64,000 nucleotides of DNA from Colius striatus (taxonomy: Eukaryota > Chordata > Aves > Coliiformes > Coliidae), in assembly GCF_028858725.1 (NCBI RefSeq), contig NC_084768.1, positions 1,967,853 to 2,031,852 on the forward strand, given 5' to 3'. Positions 11,395 to 31,340 of the stretch are shown here, in pieces; positions within the stretch are counted from its first letter, which is position 1; each line of letters begins with the position of its first letter. A program made the position numbers and the translations under genes. The notes under the pieces were generated by a model. It was not told where the DNA came from. It saw nothing but the letters and a program-made list of their open reading frames with translations, and searched no databases.

Positions 11395-12591
11395 TAAAAC
11401 TGCTGCAATTAATATTTTGACCGGACAACATTTTGTCTCTGGAATTTAAAATACTGGCATTATAAACCACTCCAGGCTGAAGCCTTATTAAGCCACAACT
11501 CATAGACCATTTAGTATGATGGCTATAGAAATTCTGTGAGTTGCCACTCCTCAGCTGTCATCTGTAAGGCACTGCTCACATCCTCCTAGTTCACAACAAG
11601 CACTGAACGTCATCAGACAGCCTTAACAATTAGAGCACCGGAAACTCCCGCTTCACTGCAAAGGATGGAAGAGAGCAGGTGCCAATGCCAGGTTTTGCCA
11701 CTGTCCTGCATTTCAACTCCTACAAGAGTTTTCCTGACGCATTCAGACTCCTGAAGCTGGTGTTTGACCTACTCTTCTCTGACAGAAATCCAAATGTACA
11801 ACAAGCAGAAACAAAAGGAACGACCATCTTCTGCCTTCCTTCCTTTCTTATAGTTACGAATCATAAGGTTGAATTCACCTAAACAAGCTGTCCCAACAAA
11901 ACTGAAAGAAAGCATCTTTCAGCAGTAAAGCACATATCTCTGGACTTAACTGTGTTCCTAGAAGTTAACAGAGAATGGCTGTTGGTTTCTCCCACACAGG
12001 TTTTCTTTTAGACATCTACAGACATGCAAATTGATGTACATTAATTATTCTTTCACAAATTGACACACAGCATCTTGCAAAATGTATTGCTTACCAACTT
12101 TGGCTGCACTACAGTAATTGAGCTCAAAGACTAAGATGTCAGGATATTTCCATATACAGATTTTCAAGGGGAAACAGTTATGAACACACAAACTTCTGAG
12201 AGTCTTTAATAAAGATCCTGTAACTGAAGACTGAGAACAGTAGATTAATTTCTGCAGTTTCTAACTACATAAGCCCAGGAAAAAAGAATCTTTATCAGTA
12301 GTTTTAACAAAATAGAGGTAGATGGTAACAATGTATTCTGCATCACAACTACCTCAGTCTTTAGAAGACACACCGGGCAACTGTTTTTGTTTCCCAGTAC
12401 AGTTAACAGAATGTAAGGAAAATGGTGATAACTGTCTTTCTACAAATGCAATGTTTAACAAAATAAATGATTTCAAGAATGGAAGAATATTCTTGAATTT
12501 TTAGTTTGTGCACATCCTCATTCCTTTTTTAACCTACACAAGATCTTTACAAATCACAGCTGACTTACAAATCAAAGTTGGCCAGACCTCC

Positions 12592-13600
12592 TTAGAATCA
12601 TAGAATGGTGGGGGTTGGAAGGGACATTTAGAGATCATCCAGTCCAACCCCCCTACAGAAGCAGGGTCACCTAGATCAGGTCACATAGGAATGTGTCCAG
12701 ACGGGGCTTGAAGACCTCCAAGAAAGGAGCCTCCACAACCCCTCTGGGCAGCCTGTGCCAGGGCTCCCTCACCCTCACGGTGAAATAGTTTTTTCTTATG
12801 TTTAAGTGGAACTTTTTGTGTTCCAGCTTCATCCCATCACCCCTTGTCCTGTTACTAGCTACTATAGAAAAGAGGGATGTCCCAACCTCCTGACACCCAC
12901 CCTTTAGATAAATGTTAATAAGATCACCCTTCAATCTCCTCTTCTCCAGACTAAACAGCCCCAATTCCCGCAGCCTTTCCTCGTATAAAAGATGTTCTAT
13001 ACCCTTGATCATCTTGGTGGCCCTGTGCTGGACTCTCTCCAGCAGTTCCCTGTCCCTCTTGAGCTGAGGAGCCCAGAACTGGACACAGGACTCCAGATGA
13101 GGCCTCACCAGGGCAGAGTAGAGGCGGAGAAGAACCTCCCTCGCCCTGCTGCCCACACTCTTCTTGCTGCCCCCAGGCTGCCATTGGCTTCTTGCCCACG
13201 AGGGCACATTGCTGGCTCATATTTAGCTTATTATCAATCAGGACTCCCAGGTCTCTCTCTGCAGAGCTGCTCTCCAGCAAGCCATCCCCAGCCTGTCCTG
13301 GTGCATGGGGTTGTTCCTTCCCAGCTGCAGGACTCTGCCCTTGTCCTTGTTGATCCTCATGAGGTTCCTCTCTGCCCAACTCTCCAGCCGGTCGAGATCC
13401 CGCTGAATGGCAGCACAGCCTCTGGGGAATCAGCCAGTGCTCCCAGTTTGGTGCCAGCAGGGAACTTGCTGAGGGTCCCTCTGTCTCCTCATCCAGGTGT
13501 TTGATGAAGATGTTGAACCAGACTGGCCCCAGTGGAACTCCACTGGCCACAGGCCTCCAACTCGACTCTGTGCCATTGATCCCCACCGTCTGGGCTCTGT
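12592..13600 (-). mobile_element. CR1 LINE, about 1 kb, with broken RT ORF
   Basis: A long CR1 copy with its 3' tail at the left. The inner end encodes the RT region, where the GVPQGS motif has lost residues ([10 protein letters not shown]). Many indels. It lies in the RABGGTB-MSH4 spacer. Confidence 0.9.
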
Positions 13601-15220
13601 CTCCTTCAGAGAAAAAGTCCAATAACATTAAGAGGATTTCAACCTACAGTGAAGTATTCTGCTTGTCACACGGTATCGCCCACAAATTAATTCCCAGGGT
13701 GTCTCAGTCTGTACTAAATTCTAAAGGAGATTCTGTTTTGCCTAGACAACATGGAAAAAATGGCAAACCTCTATATACCAAACAGAGTTCCTTAGATGAA
13801 AAGAAGTGGCACTTGCAAAGAAAACCTGGAATGAGAAAAAATGATTTTTTATTTTCAATGTCACAGTTAGGTGAAACCTGAACAGTACTCTCATTCCCTT
13901 GCACTCAGCACAAAGCACACTGCAACTAGTTTCCAAATCTTGAAAAATAAATTAATTCCAGGCTTTGACCAAAGAATTCATTAGGCAACTAGACAGCTAA
14001 AAAAGACCAGGGGTTTTTACCTTTTATCTAAAAGCCTCGAGAGAAGGCTTAGAAAATTCATTAGAAATACTTGAGCATTCAAACAGACATTTTCTCTTTA
14101 AAATCTTCTGCAAGTAGAGGTCTACCAACAAGTTACTTTGTCCAGTTCTGGCTTACTCTCTACTAAAAATCGATAGGCTGGATAATAACCATCTGGCTTT
14201 TAAAACTGTGTTGGAAACAACTTTAGACCTTCTTTTCCTACCAAAGACTTCCTTCCCTTCATGACTACCTTTTACTGTATATTTCAACCTGAATAAAATT
14301 CAGTCTCAGACAGGGTGTGTGGAATGTAAGTTAAGAAGCAATTTTAGGGCTTCTGTGAAGACAAAGAGGACTTCACCCTTCAGAGGACGAGTATTTTCCA
14401 AGGTTAATTTTATTCTGGATTACATCATAATCAGGTGGTGGCAATTATTGTCTTAAAAGCTATGAAAGCAAGACTTCAAGCCAGCAACAAATTTACAATC
14501 AGCTCTGTATTCAGTTACAAGTCACTGTCCTCTGAAGACCTTCTCTGGAATGCCTTATGTTAGCAGTTTCACTACACATACTCAGGGAATGCTCTATGTC
14601 AAATATCAGTGAAATGTTGTCTAAGGGATTAATCAGTAAATGAAGACATAGTTAATGGAACTGTAAGTTTTGTTTTCATTGGTATCAATTACTATGAGAA
14701 GACAAAGGTTGTTCCTTGGTAAATAAAAGTGGTGGCAAATGCGAAAGGGAAGAACACAGGAGTGTGTGGAATTAAGTGAATGCCTGAAGTAAGATTTGGT
14801 TGGGTTCCTTTTAACATTCTTTTAAAGTGCTTTGTGTGATCCACCGTTAAAATACACTTGTATAAAGACAGATGCTAGTATAGTTGATACCACAGGAATA
14901 TAAACATTAAGCACTCACATGACTGCCTTGACTTGAATATTCCAAGAAAAAGACCAAAAATGCCCATATATTTAAGTACAGATTAGAAATGTTTCTACAT
15001 CTTTTATATACAATCAAAGAACATGTTACACTCAGATTATTGGAGCCAACCCGTTATGATACAGTTTACAAAGTGACAAAGCCCACGGCAAAGCTATTGC
15101 TTTACTTTTGCAATGTAAACATATCTCCAAGAAGAATATGCTAACAGTTTCAGAGATGGCATGACTTAAATCAGCAAAACCAACGCAACTGGGCATATCA
15201 AGCTTTTGCTTCTATGAAAC
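13601..15220. other. Spacer and RABGGTB 3' flank
   Basis: AT-rich non-coding DNA, including the RABGGTB 3'UTR just left of 15221. A 126-codon plus-strand frame at 13501-13881 begins in CR1 and has no recognisable domain. I see no further gene. Confidence 0.6.
14409..14414 (-). terminator. Candidate poly(A) signal downstream of RABGGTB
   Basis: This is the first AATAAA on the minus strand after the RABGGTB stop, about 0.8 kb downstream. A TATAAA-type variant lies nearer, around 15005. Use is not shown by the sequence. Confidence 0.25.
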
Positions 15221-23811
<8,591 letters not shown>

Positions 23812-24242
23812 GGTCGTCACCTCGCCGGAAGGAGCGTCACCCTGCGGGGCGGAGCGCAGCGTGGCCCCCGCCGGGGCCTCGCTTTAGCTGCCCACGAAGC
23901 TGCCCGGTAGCGGCTGCGAGCTCACGGCGGGGCCGCGGGCCGGTGCTGCGTGTGCGGCCTGCTACGGGGCCCGCGGCCGGCAGGAGCCGCCGCTGCGGGG
24001 CCGTCTGTTGCCGTGCGGCCTGAACGGAGCCGGTGCTGCGCGGAGCCCGGACAGCCGCGGCGGGCCCGCGCAGGGGCCGCTCTCCAGCCCTGTGTGTGCA
24101 CGAAGCCGTGCAGGTTGACCGCAAACACAGGGTATCTTAAACGAGGTGAGGTTAAATAAAGCAATCCATAGCAATTCCTTCTCACGTGTTCTTGTTGCAA
24201 ACAGAGTTAAGTGTCTGCACTGGTTGAAAGGATATATATAAT

Positions 24243-24890
24243 AAACTAGACATGAGCCAGCAATGTGCCCTCGTGGGCAAGAAGCCAATGGCAGCCTGGG
24301 ATGCATCAAGAAGAGTGTGGGCAGCAGGGCGAGGGAGGTTCTGCTCCCCCTCTACTCTGCCCTGGTGAGGCCTCATCTGGAGTCCTGTGTCCAGTTCTGG
24401 GCTCCTCAGCTCAAGGGGGACAGGGAAGTGCTGGAGAGAGGCCAGTGCAGGGCCACCAAGATGATCAGGGGAATGGAGCATCTTTCATATGAGGAAAGGC
24501 TGCGGGACCTGGGGCTGTTTAGTCTGGAGAAGAGGAGACTGAGGGGGGATCTTATTAACATTTATACATATCTAAAGGGTGGGTATCAGGAGGTTGGGAC
24601 ATCCCTCTTTTCTATAGCAGCCAGCAACAGGACAAGGGGTGATGGGATGAAGCTGGAACACAAGAAGTTCTATTTAAACATAAGAAAAAACTGTTTCAGT
24701 GTTTCAGTGAGGGAGCCCTGGCACAGGCTGCCCAGAGGGATTGTGGAGGCTCCTTCCTTGGAGGTCTTCAAGACCCACCTGGACATGTTCCTATGTGACC
24801 TGATCCAGGTGACTCTGCTTCTGCAGGGGGGTTGGACTGGATGATCTCTAAAGGTCCCTTCCAACCCCCACCATTCCATGATTCTATGAT
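24243..24890 (+). mobile_element. CR1 LINE 3' part
   Basis: From ATGAGCCAGCAATGTGCCCT to the tail ATTCCATGATTCTATGAT. About 650 bp, relatively young. The 193-codon frame in it is CR1 sequence, not a host gene. Confidence 0.9.
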
Positions 24891-25366
24891 TGTATTATAT
24901 ACTAGATTTGAAGTAAACATGATTTAAGTCATTCATAACAAAAAGCTACAGACTTTCACTTGAATCATCCTAATTGAACGTTGACTTGCTTGAGTGTAAC
25001 AGTGCAAAAGGCCACAGACTCTCAAGACATTATTGCTACTATTGGATAATATTTAAATATTATCCAATAGTATCTCAGAACACACAGAAGATTGCAATCC
25101 AGGGCTTCAGTGCTGAATTGGACAGGCTATTCAGCTGCTGTGGAGAGCAGCATAAGAACTGAAGGGCAGCTATTAAGATATTTCAGCCACCGGATAACTT
25201 ACAGAAAATACAATGTACGTGATTCCACAATCAACATTGATAAAAACCAACCACGCTTTTTTCATGGCAAAGGGGTACAAGCTGCTGGCACAGCCAGGCT
25301 TTTGACATTTGATTTTCATACAAATGTGAACAACAATACCACTTTTACTTTGAGATACCATAGTGG
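24891..25366. other. Spacer with a perfect 36-bp palindrome
   Basis: AT-rich non-coding sequence. The only structure seen is the palindrome at 25037-25072, described separately. Confidence 0.6.
25037..25072. repeat. Perfect 36-bp palindrome with no spacer
   Basis: Two 18-base arms (the left arm is TACTATTGGATAATATTT) meet at 25054/25055 with no loop and no mismatch. The arms carry ATTGG and CCAAT facing each other. It sits about 1.2 kb upstream of the RABGGTB start. Confidence 0.95.
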
Positions 25367-25898
25367 TGTGATGGTGGGTTGGCCTTGGCTGATTGTCAGG
25401 TGCCCACCATGTTGGTCTAGCACTTCTCTCCATGTGGGTCAAGATAAAAGGCAGTTTAGTAAACCAAAAACAAAGGTTCTGCAACGAAAGACTGAAGAAC
25501 AAAACATTTATGCTCCATGTCCCATCAGCAGAGATGGAAAGCAGAGTTTCAGTGTGTGCAGTGGCTGCACTGAAAGAGTAATGTCATAAACAAAGAGTGC
25601 ACCCCCTTCCTTCTCCTTTCTCTTAGCTTTTATTGCTGTGTAGACATCATACGGTATAGAATATCCTGTTGGCCAGTTTGGGTCAGCTGTCCTGGCCCTG
25701 GCCCCTCCCAAGATCTTGACAACTTCCAGTCTGCTGGTGTGCAGAGGAATGGAGAGACAGCCTTGGTGCTGTGGCAGCAGAGCTCAGCAGTGGCCAAAAC
25801 TCTGGTCTATTACCAACACCTTTCTAGCTACCCACACAAGACACTATGAGGGCGTCTCTGGGGAAAATGAGCTCCCTCTCAGCTAGGCTTCAATACAG
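25367..25898 (+). mobile_element. Avian ERV LTR, internally rearranged
   Basis: It begins TGTGATGGTGGGTTGGCC and continues GTCAGGTGCCCACCA, the usual start of a common avian ERV LTR. It later contains CTTAGCTTTTATTGCTG and GGAATATCCTGTTGG-like text, typical of the 3' part of related LTRs. The middle is short compared with other copies. Family recognition is from memory of avian repeats. Confidence 0.5.
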
Positions 25899-27989
25899 AT
25901 GTGTAGATAGGTAAAATGTGCTTATCAGTGCACTGAATTCTAGCTGTATGTTGAAGCATTGATTGTGTAAATTATCTGCAAGGCATTAAGTGTACTCTCT
26001 TGAATATTATTGCTTCACTGTTGTAAAGCAGTATTATTTAATCAAAATAACCTTTTCAAGACAAGTAGCTACTTTTATTTATCTATGAATAACCTTTTTT
26101 TGTATGAAATTTTAATGACAAACAAAGCACTTTTCTGGAAGTTGGATTTTGGACAATATTTCATTCTTGCATAACAGTTCAAACTAAGGTGTTCCAGATA
26201 TTTTTAGTATCACTATTAACTTGGTATGCTTGGTTCTCAATTGCTTGTTTTGCTTCTGAAAGTAACAAAGTATTGATTTTATACTTAAAACCAAAGAAAC
26301 ACTTCAGTAGGAAGCTGGCCATCTAACAGGTGTTATTTTGGCACATACATTAACTGAATTAAAGAAGCTGATTGTAACCTTGTATAGGCTTTATGCTGGC
26401 AGGAATCCAGTGGTTTATCTAATGGAGGCAGGGAAGCAGCTTGGACTTTGTGCATAGGCTGCTGATTTTTCACTCCAAAATCAGTGGATTTTTTTTCCCC
26501 GTGCTTTAAAGGCACCTGAGTAAAAGGCATAAGCATAATTTGTATCTTTCTGTTACTTATGTATTTCATGAAGACTTGTGGATGTTCTTCCCATTCTCAG
26601 TACAATCTCAAGTACACCATACCACCATATCGTATGGTTGTTGGGCTTTTAAATATGAGCACTCAAGTATGCATTGTGTGTTCCACTTCATATAAGGTTC
26701 TGTTCCTTAGGTCATGTTTCTGAATGCCATTTTAATTACTGAGCAGTCCTTTTCCTGGTCATATATTATTTGTCTATTATTTGCAGGGTTTGTGCACACA
26801 TAGTATCTTTGTATTCCTCAGTTGATTGTTCATCACAACAATCCTTGTGATGATATATAAGGAAATATATTAGTCTCATTTCAATGTTTTAAAAGTTTTA
26901 GAATAGAGCATGGATTTTACTACATGTGTTCTACACACACCCCCCAAAATCCCAAAGATGGATAGATGAGCTCAGAATCTGAACAAAAAGCTGGTGTCAT
27001 TGGTCAGAGGTAACTGACATACAGGTAACTGAGTCAGGTTACCTCTGACTCTCAGAGGTAACAAGCAGCTCCACCTGATTTAGTCAGGAGCCCAAGCACC
27101 TGTAAAGATGTTAGACACTAAGCATATTTGCAGGATGCAGGAAGGGATTTAAATACTACAGTGCTCAGAATTGAGATAGTACTTCTAGCTCTCTTCGAGA
27201 TTAGGATCCATAACCCTTCAGTAAGCAAATAAGCCCTTTTTGCACCGAGGCAAAGAGACAGCTTAGCCTGGGATTGAGGACATCCCTAGGCCTGAGAAAC
27301 TGAATAAATCAGTACACTGGGGGAATGTTGACATTAGGAAGTAACACAGACCTATACTGTTGGATTTATAGAGTGGAATGGTTGGATTCAGGACCTGAGA
27401 AGAATTTTGTAGGGTTTTTGCTTTGAGCTGGACAGAATACCCCGTGATAAGCAGCTGGAGCACTTTTGGTGTACTCCTAGATCATGTCTTAAAGTCAATT
27501 TCATGCAAATTTCAGTTCACCCGCTTTGAAATCTCTCTGTGAATCGAGGCACAGTAAGTGGGAACAGTTCACCTCAAAACCACACTTCTGACCTGAACTA
27601 AACCGTGCATGTGGGTGCAGCCTGGGAAGGCAGTTGCCTGAAACTGGTCAAACTGGAGGCTTTTAATTTGACTACTATATGTAAACCCATCAAATATTTT
27701 TTTTTCCTTAATGTCATAAAAACATACTGAGATACATTTATGGGACTATCTGACACGACCTATAAAGAAAGGGAAGGGACAGAGCTTGAGAACAAATTAG
27801 AAACATGCAGTTGCATTTTGTAATAATGTTGGCCTGTACGACTTTCTGGAGACTCAGAAAGTCAGTGAAGTGTCCTTTTCTTGCGTTTTCACTCTCTCTC
27901 TTTTTATTATATTCGTTTTCATTACAGTTGTTACAGATTTCATTATTGCTGTTGTTCTGTTATTCATTGTAGTCAGCAAACGGCTGTTA
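25899..27989. other. Spacer, no gene seen
   Basis: AT-rich sequence with short chance frames. It holds a small inverted/direct repeat cluster at 27003-27060. No ACADM exon could be recognised on either strand. Confidence 0.55.
27003..27049. repeat. Inverted repeat cluster around AGGTAAC
   Basis: GTCAGAGGTAAC at 27003-27014 is repeated inverted as GTTACCTCTGAC at 27038-27049. A second AGGTAAC at 27023-27029 can pair with the same inverted copy, and a further direct copy starts near 27055. Confidence 0.8.
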
Positions 27990-28360
27990 TCTCAACGCAC
28001 GAGTTTTACTTCTTTTCCCGCACTGGGGAGGGCGGGGAGTGAACGAGGGGCTGCCCGGGATGAAACCGCGACATCCCCGCACGGGGACGCAGCGGAATGC
28101 ACCTCCGAGCTCCGTCCTTGGGTGCGCTTCTCCTCGTAGAGTCGTACACTGACAAATGCCCGGCTGCAAAGAAGGCATCTCTTCAACGCATCTGACACTC
28201 GCAGCAAGATCCCGGAACCAAAAGCCAGCGACAAGCCTTTTCCCGCGAGGTGCGGGTGTCCGTGGCGGGCCCCGCGGTGCCGCAGCAGCTCCGGGGCGCG
28301 GGGCCAGCAGGGGGCGCGGGGACCGATGGAAGCACAGCGCAGACGATGCTTTGTCGGGGA
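27990..28360. other. Orphan GC-rich, CpG-containing patch
   Basis: About 370 bp with many CpGs, isolated in AT-rich spacer between RABGGTB and SLC44A5 and abutting a CR1 3' tail at about 28360. A 133-codon minus-strand frame crosses it but shows no known domain. It could be a decayed or minor promoter island, or part of an old repeat. Confidence 0.4.
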
Positions 28361-28420
28361 ATAGATAATCTCTAAACGTGCCTTCCAACCCCTACCATTC
28401 TATGATTCTATGACTCTGTG
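28360..28420 (+). mobile_element. CR1 3' tail
   Basis: ATAATCTCTAAACGTGCCTT followed by the CCAACCCCTACCATTCTATG block. About 60 bp, abutting the GC-rich patch. Confidence 0.85.
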
Positions 28421-28635
28421 ATAAATAAGAACATAAAGAGACGCAGACCTGACTGGAAAATGGTAAAGGTGATGAGATACAAACATGGTTAGTCACACCA
28501 ATTGATGAGGGATGTTTATTTCAGTAAGATCCTCTGATGAAAGGTCTTGTCAAATGGGATAACAGAAAAAGTGGGAAGCCATAAACAAAATACGGAGACA
28601 CAAACTTTACAGGCAAATGTAACAGCAACAAAGCC

Positions 28636-28965
28636 GTTGAATGTAGGGTGCTCACCAAAGCTGGTGTCTCACTGCCTCTTCTAAGCTGGACAAGGGAGAG
28701 AAAATGGAATGAAAGACTCACAGGTCTAGATAGGGAGACTCACATGGAGATCACTCAGAAATTATCATCAGGGGCAAAACATGTTCATGCTTGGGACGAT
28801 TAGTTTGATTTATGAACAATCAGAATGGAAATGCTGCCACCTCACCCCTACCTTCTCCCCAGACCTCAAACCCACTACGGATCGTCAGACCAGGAAAGTG
28901 GCTTAGGAGCATCAAGGGACTAGGTTTAAGGAAGAACTTTCACTAACTTTGCAGACCATCAGTGG
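28636..28965 (+). mobile_element. Degraded LTR fragment related to the 25.4-kb LTR family
   Basis: It contains GCTCACCAAAGCTGG, GGGAGAGAAAATGGAATG and GATCACTCAGAAATTATC in an order matching the 5' half of common avian ERV LTRs. It is diverged and has no clear ends. Confidence 0.4.
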
Positions 28966-29869
28966 TGCTCAGAATACATAAATCTCTGTTGCGGCAGTAT
29001 TCTGATGAAATAGGGTAACTCGAGGAAGCAACTACTCACTTTGAAATAACAAATAAATCCTCAAACTTTAATGCCAAGGCCATAAGTTCCCCCAGTCCTT
29101 CCACTACTAGCAGACAAAAGGCAAGATGTGAAATTTGGTGATTATGAAAGTAAATTGTCCTGAATTGATACCTCTGGGAGGATGGAGAAGGTGCTATATA
29201 TGCTTGATGTCGTTTTCTTACAATGAGCCCACGCAAAACCTCCTCCGCTAACCGTAGAGGAGACACATATCCTCACTGTCTCTAGTGCATAAACAGTTGG
29301 TTTGTTTCAATACAAGCACAGCAACAACTTCCATGGTCTATGCATATTGATTCACTCATAAATAAACCAATCGTGTACTTCTGAGGGTCTTCAGGTGATT
29401 TTTGAAAGGATATCCTTATTTGCAAGCCTTGGAATGCACCTTTCCCTCAAGTTGTTCATGGGTAAAAATGTAACGATGCCCTACAGGTGCATTTCTGTAA
29501 AGAATTACATAGAGTTACTTCAACATTTTTTCAATATAAAATGTTCTGTGTGTTTGGCTTGGTGATGTTTCCCTAACAACAAACTAATGGATAAGTAGCA
29601 GTGTGGCATTTGTATGTAGCGTCCTTTTGCTGCAGTGATGATCTAGGCCATCGAGATTGAAAAAGAATCTCAGCAATCAGACTAATTTAAGTTGCCATTG
29701 CTGCATTCAGATGAAACACCGGGAGGTGGATGACAACGGAAGGAAAGTTTATGACCAGAGTCTGTATTTGTCAGGACTGAACCTGGTTTTTGGCCGACTC
29801 ACAAAAGTGTACCCAACCCAAAACCAAAACTGAGTGTTAAAATTCCTCCCGGTCAGAAGGTGATGGAGA
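28966..29869. other. Spacer left of the SLC44A5 island
   Basis: AT-rich, with short open frames only and no recognised repeat or gene. Confidence 0.5.
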
Positions 29870-31340
29870 ACGCAGCTCTTCGTGAGCACACCTACGTGCT
29901 TCGTTGTCAGCCCCCGTGAACTCCTGAGCTCTCCTCGCGTGGGCGAGAGCGTCCTCCCCACGGCGGGAGCTCAGCACGGGCGGCCGGACAGCTCCGGGGC
30001 CGCGGCGGGCGGCGCTGCCCGAGGGCGCTGCCGGGGCCGGCGGGGCCCGCGCGGGCAGCATGCGGCCCCAGGGCCGGCTATCCGCTTCCTACCAGCGGCA
30101 ACACCACTAGGCTCAGGGCAACGGGCGCGGAAGGAGAGCGCCTTTCTACCTTGACGGCAGCGCGGGCGCCCGCAGCCTCCGCCGGAGCCGGTCCGGTTAC
30201 CGGCCGTCACGCGTCGCGGGGGACCGACCAGCGCTCCGCGGCCAGGCGTCCCTCCGGCGCAGGGGCGAGGACGGACACCTCGCCGCAGCGGGCCCCAGCA
30301 GGTACGGCGCCCGCTGCCAGCAGCTGCCGGAGCTGTGGCCGGTACAGCCGGAGCGGTCGGGGCGGGGGCGCGCGGTCCGGCGGCGGCCGTCCTGCGGCCC
30401 CTGGCGCGCCCCCGCTGCCCGCGCCCCCCCGCGCGCCTCGGCACCGCCCCCGCGGGCTCGGCGCACGCGTCGGCCGCGGAGCCGACGGGACGGGCGGGTC
30501 AGCGCGGGGGGCGCGCTACGAGCAGCCGCGGCCGGGCGGCGCGGAGCGGAGCGGTGCGGGAGGGTTGTCCTGCCGCTGCCGCCTCTCATGCCTTCACGGC
30601 AACAAAGAGCGCGCTGAGCGGCGGGCGGCGGCGCCGGGCCCTGGCTCTGCCGGCGCGGAGGGCACCGCGAGACGATGGCGAGGAAGGGAGAAGCTTCCAC
30701 GCATCTTTACGGTGAGCGGCCGGGCGCGGGGGCAAGGCGGGGCGGGCGCCGGCGCCAGCGGGGGAGAGCAGCCGCCGCCTCTGTCTCGCTCCGGCCTGTT
30801 TACGTTGCGGATCCAGCGTGTGCAGCGGCGGCGGCGAGAGTTTGTTTCCCTCCGCGGATGCCGGGGGCAGGGGTGGGCGTAGGCACCCCCCCCCAGCGGC
30901 CCCGATCCGCTCGTGCTGCGGCTCGCCCGGCCCGAAGAAGGCGGGAGCGCCGGGCGCGGGGAGCCGCTGGGTGCAGAGATGAGGGCGGGCAGCGTGAGAA
31001 CCGCCGCCCCCTCCGCGGGAGCAGGTGCGTTGCGGCCGCTTTGTCAGGCGCGGGCGGGCGGGCGGCAAGGCCGCGGGGCGGCGGGTGCGGGGCCGGGCCA
31101 GGCCGCGGGGCCGCTGCGCGGGCCAGGGGTTGCTCACCCGCCGTACCGGCGTCGGGAGGAGGGAGCCCGCTGTGCTCGTGGTGCTTGCGGGGGGGCTGGT
31201 GGGCTGGTGTTTTGGGCGTTTGGTGTCTGGGAGCTCCACGGGTGCAGCCGAGGTACCAGGACTGAGCCGGCTCCGCACCTTGGCTGGATCCTGCCACCCG
31301 GAGCGCCGGGAAGGTCACCGGGGGCAGAACTTCATCCCAG
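29870..31340 (+). promoter_or_regulatory. CpG island, promoter region of SLC44A5
   Basis: About 1.5 kb of very GC- and CpG-rich sequence with several GGGCGG-like boxes and a strong splice donor at 30712 on the plus strand. It faces away from RABGGTB, whose island is 6 kb to the left. The many overlapping long open frames on both strands have no recognisable domain and are explained by base composition. Confidence 0.7.
30675..30711 (+). CDS. SLC44A5: SLC44A5-like first exon in CpG island (candidate alternative start)
   Basis: ATG at 30675 has a good context (A at -3, G at +4). It encodes [12 protein letters not shown] plus a single G, then a strong donor G|GTGAGC at 30712. Spliced to the exon at 60583 it reads [13 protein letters not shown] followed by [16 protein letters not shown] with no frame break. 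The proposal rests on phase, donor quality, the CpG island and the known paralogue SLC44A2, which has two promoters giving different short N-termini. It could instead be a non-coding first exon whose ATG is not used. Confidence 0.55.
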
